From Aradus depressus (lineage: Eukaryota > Arthropoda > Insecta > Hemiptera > Aradidae), in assembly GCA_963662175.1 (NCBI GenBank), contig OY759219.1, positions 45,190,675-45,254,674 of the forward strand: a DNA stretch of 64,000 nucleotides. Direction: 5' to 3'. Numbering within the stretch: position 1 is the stretch's first letter; the number at the start of each line of letters is the position of its first letter. The translations under genes were made by a program, and so were the position numbers. This document shows, piece after piece, positions 53,272 through 63,753 of this stretch. Below the pieces are notes generated by a model. That model worked only from the letters and a program-made list of their open reading frames with translations, ran no database searches and had not been told where the DNA came from.

Positions 53272-56200
53272 CATTATCATATTTGGTAGGGGGTAATTGA
53301 GGAAGAGTTATTTGGGAACGTACAGCAGACCAATGTATACGTCAGACACATTACCTCTTTTGGAGGGGGGCTAATTGAAGAGGAGTTATGTGGGAACGTA
53401 CAGCAGACCAATGTATACGTCAGACACATTACCTCTTTTGGTGGGGGCTAATTGAAGAAGAGTTATGTGGGAAGGAACAGCAGACCAATGTACACGTCAG
53501 ACACATTACCTCTTTTTGTGGGGAGCTAATTGAAGAAGATTTATGTGTGAAGGAACAGTAGCCCAATGTACACGTCATACACATTACCTCTTTTGGTATG
53601 GAGCTAATTGAATAAGAGTCATGTGTGAACGAACAGCAGACCAATGTACACGTCAGACACAATACCTTTTTTGGTGGGGTCCAATTGAAGAAGAGTAATG
53701 TGGGAACGTACAGCAGACCAATGTACACGTCAGACACATTAACATTTTTGGTGGGGGGCTAATTGATGAAGAGTAATGTGGGAACGTACAGCAGACCAAT
53801 GTATACGTCAGACACATTACCTCTTTTGGTGGGGGGCTAGTTGAAGAAGAGTTATGTGGGAACGTACAGCAGACCAATGTACACGTCAGACACAATACCT
53901 TTTTTGGTGGGGTCCAATTGAAGAAGAGTAATGTGGGAACGTACAGCAGACCAATGTACACGTCAGACACATTAACATTTTTGGTGGGGGGCTAATTGAT
54001 GAAGAGTAATGTGGGAACGTACAGCAGACCAATGTATACGTCAGACACATTACCTCTTTTGGTGGGGGGCTAGTTGAAGAAGAGTTATGTGGGAACGTAC
54101 AGCAGACCAATGTACACTTTGGGTTTACGGGTTATACGTCAGACACATTACCTCTTTTGGTGGGGGTCTAATTGAAGAAGAGTAATGTGGGAACGTACAG
54201 CAGACCAATGTACACGTCAGACACATTATCATATTTGGTAGGGGGCTAATTGAGGAAGAGTTATTTGGGAACGTACAGCAGACCACTGTATACGTCAGAC
54301 ACATTACCTCTTTTGGAGGGGGGCTAATTGAAGAGGAGTTATGTGGGAACGTACAGCAGACCAATGTATACGTCAGACACATTACCTCTTTTGGTGATGG
54401 CTAATTGAAGAAGAGTTATGTGGGAACGTACAGCAGCCCAACGTACACTTCAGACACATTACCTCTATTGGTGGGGAGCTAATTGAAGAAGAGTTATGTG
54501 AGAAGGAACAGCAGACCAATGTACACGTCAGACACAATACATCTTTTGGTGGGGTCTAATTGAAGAAGAGTAATGTGGGAACGTACAGCAGACCAATGTA
54601 CACGTCAGACACATTATCATATTTTGTAGGGGGCTAATTGAGGAAGAGTTATTTGGGAACGTACAGCAGACCAATGTATACGTCAGACACATTACCTCTT
54701 TTGGTGGGGGCTAATTGAAGAAGAGTTATGTGGGAACGTACAGCAGCCCAACGTACACTTCAGACACATTACCTATTTTGGTTGGGGGCTCGTTGAAGAA
54801 GAGTTAGGTGGGAACGTACAGCAGACCAATGTACACGTCAAACACATTACCTCTTTTGGTTGGGGGCTCGTTGAAGAAGAGTTAGGTGGGAACGAACAGC
54901 AGACCAATGTACACGTCAAACACATTACCTCTTTTGGTGGGGTCTAATTGAAGAAGAGTTAGGTGGGAACGTACTGCAGACCAATGTATACGTGAGACAC
55001 ATTACCACTTTTGGAGGGGGGCTAATTGAAGAGGAGTTATGTCGGAACGCAGTGCAGATCAATGTACACGTCAAACACATTACCTCTTTTGGTTGGGGGC
55101 TCGTTGAAGAAGAGTTATGTGGGAACGTACACCAGACCAACGTATACATCAGACACATTACCTCTTTTGTAGGGGGGCTAAATGAAGAGGAGTTATGTGG
55201 GAACGTACAGCATACCAATGTACACGTCAGACACTTTACCTCTTTTGGTGGGGTTCTAATTGAAGAAGAGTTATGTGTGAAGGAACAGCAGACCAATGTA
55301 CACGTCAGACACAATACCTTTTTTGGTGGGGTCCAATTGAAGAAGAGTAATGTGAGAACGTACAGCAGACCAATGTACACGTCAGACACATTAACATTTT
55401 TGGTGGGGGGCTAATTGATGAAGAGTTATGTGGGAACGTACAGTAGAGCAATGTATACGTCAGACACATTACCTCTTTTGGTGGGGGGCTAGTTGAAGAA
55501 GAGTTATGTGGGAACGTACAGCAGACCAATGTACACTTTGGGTTTACGGGTTATACGTCAGACACATTACCTCTTTTGGTGGGGGTCTAATTGAAGAAGA
55601 GTAATGTGGGAACGTACAGCAGACCAATGTACACGTCAGACACAATACATCTTTTGGTGGGGTCTAATTGAAGAAGAGTAATGTGGGAACGTACAGCAGA
55701 CCAATGTACACGTCAGACACATTATCATATTTGGTAGGGGGCTAATTGAGGAAGAGTTATTTGGGAACGTACAGCAGACCAATGTATACGTCAGACACAT
55801 TACCTCTTTTGTTGGGTGGCTATTGAAGAAGATTTATGTGGGAACGTATAGCAGACCAATGTACACGTCAGACACATTACCTCTTTTGGTGGGGGCTAAT
55901 TGAAGAAGAGTTATGTGGGAACGTACAGCAGCCCAACGTACACTTCAGACACATTACCTATTTTGGTTGGGGGCTCGTTGAAGAAGAGTTAGGTGGGAAC
56001 GTACAGCAGACCAATGTACACGTCAAACACATTACCTCTTTTGGTTGGGGGCTCGTTGAAGAAGAGTTAGGTGGGAACGAACAGCAGACCAATGTACACG
56101 TCAGACACAATACCTTTTTTGGTGGGGTCCAATTGAAGAAGAGTAATGTGAGAACGTACAGCAGACCAATGTACACGTCAGACACATTAACATTTTTGGT

Positions 56201-56438
56201 GGGGGGCTAATTGATGAAGAGTTATGTGGGAACGTACAGTAGAGCAATGTATACGTCAGACACATTACCTCTTTTGGTGGGGGGCTAGTTGAAGAAGAGT
56301 TATGTGGGAACGTACAGCAGACCAATGTACACTTTGGGTTTACGGGTTATACGTCAGACACATTACCTCTTTTGGTGGGGGTCTAATTGAAGAAGAGTAA
56401 TGTGGGAACGTACAGCAGACCAATGTACACGTCAGACA
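53272..56438 (+). repeat. HOR block R, third partial copy
   Basis: 53,272 to about 54,700 matches 50,028 to about 51,460 at offset 3,244. Then 54,700-56,438 matches 51,533-53,271 at offset 3,167. The step of 77 is the loss of one monomer, the ttgttgggtggctattg type. Insertions lie at 54,117, 55,536 and 56,332. Copies R1, R2 and R3 therefore form a true multi-kilobase higher-order repeat. Confidence 0.85.
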
Positions 56439-59400
56439 CAATACATCTTTTGGTGGGGTCTAATTGAAGAAGAATAATGTGGGAACGTACAGCAGACCAA
56501 TGTACACGTCAGACACATTATCATATTTGGTAGGGGGCTAATTGAGGAAGAGTTATTTGGGAACGTACAGCAGACCAATGTATACGTCAGACACATTACC
56601 TCTTTTGTTGGGTGGCTATTGAAGAAGATTTATGTGGGAACGTATAGCAGACCAATGTACACGTCAGACACATTACCTCTTTTGGTGGGGGCTAATTGAA
56701 GAAGAGTTATGTGGGAACGTACAGCAGCCCAACGTACACTTCAGACACATTACCTATTTTGGTTGGGGGCTCGTTGAAGAAGAGTTAGGTGGGAACGTAC
56801 AGCAGACCAATGTACACGTCAAACACATTACCTCTTTTGGTTGGGGGCTCGTTGAAGAAGAGTTAGGTGGGAACGAACAGCAGACCAATGTACACGTCAA
56901 ACACATTACCTCTTTTGGTGGGGTCCAATTGAAGAAGAGTAATGTGAGAACGTACAGCAGACCAATGTACACGTCAGACACATTAACATTTTTGGTGGGG
57001 GGCTAATTGATGAAGAGTTATGTGGGAACGTACAGTAGAGCAATGTATACGTCAGACACATTACCTCTTTTGGTGGGGGGCTAGTTGAAGAAGAGTTATG
57101 TGGGAACGTACAGCAGACCAATGTACACTTTGGGTTTACGGGTTATACGTCAGACACATTACCTCTTTTGGTGGGGGTCTAATTGAAGAAGAGTAATGTG
57201 GGAACGTACAGCAGACCAATGTACACGTCAGACACATTATCATATTTGGTAGGGGGTAATTGATGAAGAGTTATTTGGGAACGTACAGCAGACCAATGTA
57301 TACGTCAGACACATTACCTCTTTTGGAGGGGGGCTAATTGAAGAGGAGTTATGTGGGAACGTACAGCAGACCAATGTATACGTCAGACACATTACCTCTT
57401 TTGGTGGGGGCTAATTGAAGAAGAGTTATGTGGGAAGGAACAGCAGACCAATGTACACGTCAGACACAATACATCTTTTGGTGGGGTCTAATTGAAGAAG
57501 AGTAATGTGGGAACGTACAGCAGACCAATGTACACGTCAGACACATTATCATATTTGGTAGGGGGCTAATTGAGGAAGAGTTATTTGGGAACGTACAGCA
57601 GACCAATGTACACGTCAAACACATTACCTCTTTTGGTGGGGTCCAATTGAAGAAGAGTAATGTGAGAACGTACAGCAGACCAATGTACACGTCAGACACA
57701 TTAACATTTTTGGTGGGGGGCTAATTGATGAAGAGTTATGTGGGAACGTACAGTAGAGCAATGTATACGTCAGACACATTACCTCTTTTGGTGGGGGGCT
57801 AGTTGAAGAAGAGTTATGTGGGAACGTACAGCAGACCAATGTACACTTTGGGTTTACGGGTTATACGTCAGACACGTTACCTCTTTTGGTGGGAGTCTAA
57901 TTGAAGAAGAGTAATGTGGGAACGTACAGCAGACCAATGTACACGTCAGACACATTATCATATTTGGTAGGGGGTAATTGAGGAAGAGTTATTTGGGAAC
58001 GTACAGCAGACCAATGTATACGTCAGACACATTACCTCTTTTGGAGGGGGGCTAATTGAAGAGGAGTTATGTGGGAACGTACAGCAGACCAATGTATACG
58101 TCAGACACATTACCTCTTTTGGTGGGGGCTAATTGAAGAAGAGTTATGTGGGAAGGAACAGCAGACCAATGTACACGTCAGACACAATACCTTTTTTGGT
58201 GGGGTCCAATTGAAGAAGAGTAATGTGAGAACGTACAGCAGACCAATGTACACGTCAGACACATTAACATTTTTGGTGGGGGGCTAAGTGATGAAGAGTT
58301 ATGTGGGAACGTACAGTAGAGCAATGTATACGTCAGACACATTACCTCTTTTGGTGGGGGGCTAGTTGAAGAAGAGTTATGTGGGAACGTACAGCAGACC
58401 AATGTACACTTTGGGTTTACGGGTTATACGTCAGACACATTACCTCTTTTGGTGGGGGTCTAATTGAAGAAGAGTAATGTGGGAACGTACAGCAGACCAA
58501 TGTACACGTCAGACACAATACATCTTTTGGTGGGGTCTAATTGAAGAAGAGTAATGTGGGAACGTACAGCAGACCAATGTACACGTCAGACACATTATCA
58601 TATTTGGTAGGGGGCTAATTGAGGAAGAGTTATTTGGGAACGTACAGCAGACCAATGTATACGTCAGACACATTACCTCTTTTGTTGGGTGGCTATTGAA
58701 GAAGATTTATGTGGGAACGTATAGCAGACCAATGTACACGTCAGACACATTACCTCTTTTGGTGGGGGCTAATTGAAGAAGAGTTATGTGGGAACGTACA
58801 GCAGCCCAACGTACACTTCAGACACATTACCTATTTTGGTTGGGGGCTCGTTGAAGAAGAGTTAGGTGGGAACGTACAGCAGACCAATGTACACGTCAAA
58901 CACATTACCTCTTTTGGTTGGGGGCTCGTTGAAGAAGAGTTAGGTGGGAACGAACAGCAGACCAATGTACACGTCAAACACATTACCTCTTTTGGTGGGG
59001 TCCAATTGAAGAAGAGTAATGTGAGAACGTACAGCAGACCAATGTACACGTCAGACACATTAACATTTTTGGTGGGGGGCTAATTGATGAAGAGTTATGT
59101 GGGAACGTACAGTAGAGCAATGTATACGTCAGACACATTACCTCTTTTGGTGGGGGGCTAGTTGAAGAAGAGTTATGTGGGAACGTACAGCAGACCAATG
59201 TACACTTTGGGTTTACGGGTTATACGTCAGACACATTACCTCTTTTGGTGGGGGTCTAATTGAAGAAGAGTAATGTGGGAACGTACAGCAGACCAATGTA
59301 CACGTCAGACACAATACATCTTTTGGTGGGGTCTAATTGAAGAAGAGTAATGTGGGAACGTACAGCAGACCAATGTACACGTCAGACACATTATCATATT

Positions 59401-61440
59401 TGGTAGGGGGCTAATTGAGGAAGAGTTATTTGGGAACGTACAGCAGACCAATGTATACGTCAGACACATTACCTCTTTTGTTGGGTGGCTATTGAAGAAG
59501 ATTTATGTGGGAACGTATAGCAGACCAATGTACACGTCAGACACATTACCTCTTTTGGTGGGGGCTAATTGAAGAAGAGTTATGTGGGAACGTACAGCAG
59601 CCCAACGTACACTTCAGACACATTACCTATTTTGGTTGGGGGCTCGTTGAAGAAGAGTTAGGTGGGAACGTACAGCAGACCAATGTACACGTCAAACACA
59701 TTACCTCTTTTGGTTGGGGGCTCGTTGAAGAAGAGTTAGGTGGGAACGAACAGCAGACCAATGTACACGTCAAACACATTACCTCTTTTGGTGGGGTCCA
59801 ATTGAAGAAGAGTAATGTGAGAACGTACAGCAGACCAATGTACACGTCAGACACATTAACATTTTTGGTGGGGGGCTAATTGATGAAGAGTTATGTGGGA
59901 ACGTACAGTAGAGCAATGTATACGTCAGACACATTACCTCTTTTGGTGGGGGGCTAGTTGAAGAAGAGTTATGTGGGAACGTACAGCAGACCAATGTACA
60001 CTTTGGGTTTACGGGTTATACGTCAGACACATTACCTCTTTTGGTGGGGGTCTAATTGAAGAAGAGTAATGTGGGAACGTACAGCAGACCAATGTACACG
60101 TCAGACACATTATCATATTTGGTAGGGGGTAATTGAGGAAGAGTTATTTGGGAACGTACAGCAGACCAATGTATACGTCAGACACATTACCTCTTTTGGA
60201 GGGGGGCTAATTGAAGAGGAGTTATGTGGGAACGTACAGCAGACCAATGTATACGTCAGACACATTACCTCTTTTGGTGGGGGCTAATTGAAGAAGAGTT
60301 ATGTGGGAAGGAACAGCAGACCAATGTACACGTCAGACACAATACATCTTTTGGTGGGGTCTAATTGAAGAAGAGTAATGTGGGAACGTACAGCAGACCA
60401 ATGTACACGTCAGACACATTATCATATTTGGTAGGGGGCTAATTGAGGAAGAGTTATTTGGGAACGTACAGCAGACCAATGTACACGTCAAACACATTAC
60501 CTCTTTTGGTTGGGGGCTCGTTGAAGAAGAGTTAGGTGGGAACGAACAGCAGACCAATGTACACGTCAAACACATTACCTCTTTTGGTGGGGTCTAATTG
60601 AAGAAGAGTTAGGTGGGAACGTACTGCAGACCAATGTATATGTGAGACACATTACCACTTTTGGAGGGGGGCTAATTGAAGAGGAGTTATGTCGGAACGC
60701 AGAGCAGATCAATGTACACGTCAAACACATTACCTCTTTTGGTTGGGGGCTCGTGGAAGAAGAGTTATGTGGGAACGTACACCAGACCAACGTATACATC
60801 AGACACATTACCTCTTTTGTAGGGGGGCTAAATGAAGAGGAGTTATGTGGGAACGTACAGCATACCAATGTACACGTCAGACACAATACCTTTTTTGGTG
60901 GGGTCCAATTGAAGAAGAGTAATGTGAGAACGTACAGCAGACCAATGTACACGTCAGACACATTAACATTTTTGGTGGGGGGCTAATTGATGAAGAGTTA
61001 TGTGGGAACGTACAGTAGAGCAATGTATACGTCAGACACATTACCTCTTTTGGTGGGGGGCTAGTTGAAGAAGAGTTATGTGGGAACGTACAGCAGACCA
61101 ATGTACACTTTGGGTTTACGGGTTATACGTCAGACACATTACCTCTTTTGGTGGGGGTCTAATTGAAGAAGAGTAATGTGGGAACGTACAGCAGACCAAT
61201 GTACACGTCAGACACATTATCATATTTGGTAGGGGGTAATTGAGGAAGAGTTATTTGGGAACGTACAGCAGACCAATGTATACGTCAGACACATTACCTC
61301 TTTTGGAGGGGGGCTAATTGAAGAGGAGTTATGTGGGAACGTACAGCAGACCAATGTATACGTCAGACACATTACCTCTTTTGGTGGGGGCTAATTGAAG
61401 AAGAGTTATGTGGGAAGGAACAGCAGACCAATGTACACGT
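56439..61440 (+). repeat. Further 796-bp units and shortened derivatives
   Basis: Insertion monomers at 57,128, 57,846, 58,409, 59,205, 60,001 and 61,108 mark unit boundaries. 56,332-57,128, 58,409-59,205 and 59,205-60,001 are exact 796-bp spacings. 57,128-57,846 is 718 bp, one monomer (78 bp) short. 57,846-58,409 is 563 bp, three monomers short by 233 bp. The segment 60,575-60,961 resembles 54,925-55,389 with one monomer missing. No gene is supported. Confidence 0.83.
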
Positions 61441-63092
61441 CAGACACAATACATCTTTTGGTGGGGTCTAATTGAAGAAGAGTAATGTGGGAACGTACAG
61501 CAGACCAATGTACACGTCAGACACATTATCATATTTGGTAGGGGGCTAATTGAGGAAGAGTTATTTGGGAACGTACAGCAGACCAATGTATACGTCAGAC
61601 ACATTACCTCTTTTGTTGGGTGGCTAATTGAAGAAGATTTATGTGGGAACGTATAGTTGACCAATGTATACATCAGACACATTACCTCTTTTGTAGGGGG
61701 GCTAATTGAAGAGGAGTTATGTGGGAACGCAGAGCAGATCAATGTATACGTCAGACACATTACCTCTTTTGGTTTGGGGCTAGTTGAAGAAGAGTTAGGT
61801 GGGAACGTACAGCAGACCAATGTACACGTCAAACACATTACCTCTTTTGGTTGGGGGCTCGTTGAAGAAGAGTTAGGTGGGAACGTACAGCAGACCAATG
61901 TACACGTCAAACACATTACCTCTTTTGGATGGGGGCTCGTTGAAGACGAGTTATGTGGGAACGTACAGCAGACCAATGTATACGTCAGACACATTACCTC
62001 TTTTGGTGGGGGCTAATTGAAGAAGAGTTATGTGGGAAGGAACAGCAGACCAATGTACACGTCAGACACAATACATCTTTTGGTGGGGTCTAATTGAAGA
62101 AGAGTAATGTGGGAACGTACAGCAGACCAATGTACACGTCAGACACATTATCATATTTGGTAGGGGGCTAATTGAGGAAGAGTTATTTGGGAACGTACAG
62201 CAGACCAATGTACACGTCAAACACATTACCTCTTTTGGTGGGGTCCAATTGAAGAAGAGTAATGTGAGAACGTACAGCAGACCAATGTACACGTCAGACA
62301 CATTAACATTTTTGGTGGGGGGCTAATTGAAGAGAAGTTATGTGGGAACGCAGAGCAGATCAATGTACACGTCAAACACATTACCTCTTTTGATTGGGGG
62401 CTCGTTGAAGAAGAGTTATGTGGGAACGTACAGCAGACCAATGTATATGTCAGACACATTACCTCTTTTGGTGGGGGGCTAATTGAAGAAGAGTTATGTG
62501 TGAAGGAACAGCAGACCAATGTACACGTCAGACACAATACATCTTTTGGTGGGGTCTAATTGAAGAAGAGTAATGTGGGAACGTACAGCAGACCAATGTA
62601 CACGTCAGACACATTATCATATTTGGTAGGGGGCTAATTGAGGAAGAGTTATGTGGGAACGTACACCAGACCAATGTACACGTCAGACACATTACCTCTT
62701 TTGGTGGGGAGCTAATTGAAGAGGAGTTATGTGTGAAGGAACAGAAGACCAATGTACACGTCAGACACATTACCTCTTTTGGTTTGGGGCTAGTTGAAGA
62801 AGAGTTAGGTGGGAACGTACAGCAGACCAATGTACACGTCAAACACATTACCTCTTTTGGTTGGGGGCTCGTTGAAGAAGAGTTAGGTGGGAACGTACAG
62901 CAGACCAATGTACACGTCAAACACATTACCTCTTTTGGTTGGGGGCTCGTTGAAGAAGAGTTATGTGGGAACGTACAGCAGACCAATGTATACGTCAGAG
63001 ACATTACCTCTTTTGGTGGGGGGCTAATTGAAGAAGAGTTATGTGGGAACGTATAGCAGGCCAATGTATACGTCAGACACATTACCTCTTTT
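61441..63092 (+). repeat. Right-end segment of mostly 78-bp monomers
   Basis: Monomers are mainly the gggaacgtacagcag, ggggctcgttgaag and gcagagcagatc kinds, with short repeats of parts of 44.3-45.0 kb (compare 61,690-61,960 and 62,770-62,990 with 44,610-44,890). Most units are exactly 78 bp. From 62,528 on, the minus strand has no stop across about 15 units, up to 63,706. No 20-bp insertion monomers occur here. Confidence 0.8.
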
Positions 63093-63753
63093 GGAGGGGG
63101 GCTAATTGAAGAGGAGTTATGTGGGAACGCAGAGCAGATCAATGTACACGTCAAACACATTACCTCTTTTGATTGGGGGCTCGTTGAAGAAGAATTATGT
63201 GGGAACGTACAGCAGACCAATGTATACGTCAGACACATTACCTCTTTTGGTGGGGGGCTAATTGAAGAAGAGTTATGTGGGAACGTATAGCAGACCAATG
63301 TATACGTCAGACACATTACCTCTTTTGGAGGGGGGCTAATTGAAGAGGAGTTATGTGGGAACGTACAGCAGACCAATGTATACGTCAGACACATTACCTC
63401 TTTTGGTGGGGGGCTAATTGAAGAAGAGTTATGTGGGAACGTATAGCAGACCAATGTATACGTCAGACCCATTACCTCTTTTGGTGGGGGGCTAATTGAA
63501 GAAGAGTTATGTGGGAACGTATAGCAGACCAATGTATACGTCAGACACATTACCTCTTTTGGAGGGGGGCTAATTGAAGAGGAGTTATGTGGGAACGTAC
63601 AGCAGACCAATGTATACGTCAGACACTTTACCTCTTTTGGTGCTGGGCTAATTGAAGAAGAGTTATGGGGGAACGTATAGCAGACCAATATACACGTCAG
63701 ACACATTACCTTGTTTGGTGGGGGGCTAAATGAAGAAGAGCTATTTGGGAACG
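63093..63753 (+). repeat. Array edge: 234-bp three-monomer pattern
   Basis: Units with ggaggggggcta plus gaagaggag start at 63,093, 63,327 and 63,561, exactly 234 bp (3 x 78) apart. They are separated by ggtggggggcta units that mostly carry gtatagcag. The last two units are more changed: ggtgctgggcta near 63,639, and a final unit with ggggggctaaatgaag, gagctatttggg and a break after gaacg at about 63,753. Only the terminal one or two monomers show edge decay. Confidence 0.85.

Larger units (their letters stand above)
1..63753 (+). repeat. Satellite array of ~78-bp monomers (~820 copies)
   Basis: The same unit repeats head to tail without a break or inversion from the first base to about 63,753. 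In order, a typical unit reads acgtcagacacattacctc, ttttggtggggggctaattg, aagaagagttatgtgggaac and gtacagcagaccaatgtac, which totals 78 nt. The main length change is the G run after ttttggt: six G gives 78 bp, five gives 77, and a four-G plus tcta form is also common. Linked variants define subfamilies: gggaacgtacagcag, gtgtgaaggaacagcag, gggcacgtatagcag, gaaggaaaggtagccc, gggaacgcagagcagatc, and a type combining cacttcag with ggtttggggctagttg. These variants recur in fixed order, so the array is organised in higher-order repeats. It belongs to no satellite family I recognise. The left end lies outside the window. Confidence 0.98.

Noticed and set aside
62528..63706. Minus-strand 392-codon open frame as a secreted or Cys-rich repeat protein
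   Set aside because: All residues come from the satellite monomer, its ATG is the monomer's own atgtgtctg, and equivalent frames are interrupted hundreds of times elsewhere. Kept only as a low-priority finding.
1..63753. CRISPR array
   Set aside because: The whole 78-bp unit is repeated. There is no constant repeat alternating with unique spacers, no leader and no cas gene.
1..63753. Bacterial repeat-protein gene or phage tail-fibre-like locus
   Set aside because: No ribosome-binding sites, no stable frame over long distances, frequent 77-bp units and stops, and 64 kb with no other gene. This points to eukaryotic satellite DNA.
1..63753. CENP-B box as proof of a centromere
   Set aside because: The consensus monomer has no match to the core TTCG....A..CGGG pattern, so a centromeric role cannot be claimed from this motif.
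1..63753. G-quadruplex array from the monomer G runs
   Set aside because: Each monomer has only one run of four to six G plus a GG or GGG. Runs are about 78 nt apart, so canonical short-loop quadruplexes are not formed within a unit.
1..63753. tRNA, rRNA or Pol III internal promoter
   Set aside because: No A-box/B-box pair with proper spacing, no cloverleaf and no rRNA-like conserved stretch in the monomer or the flank.
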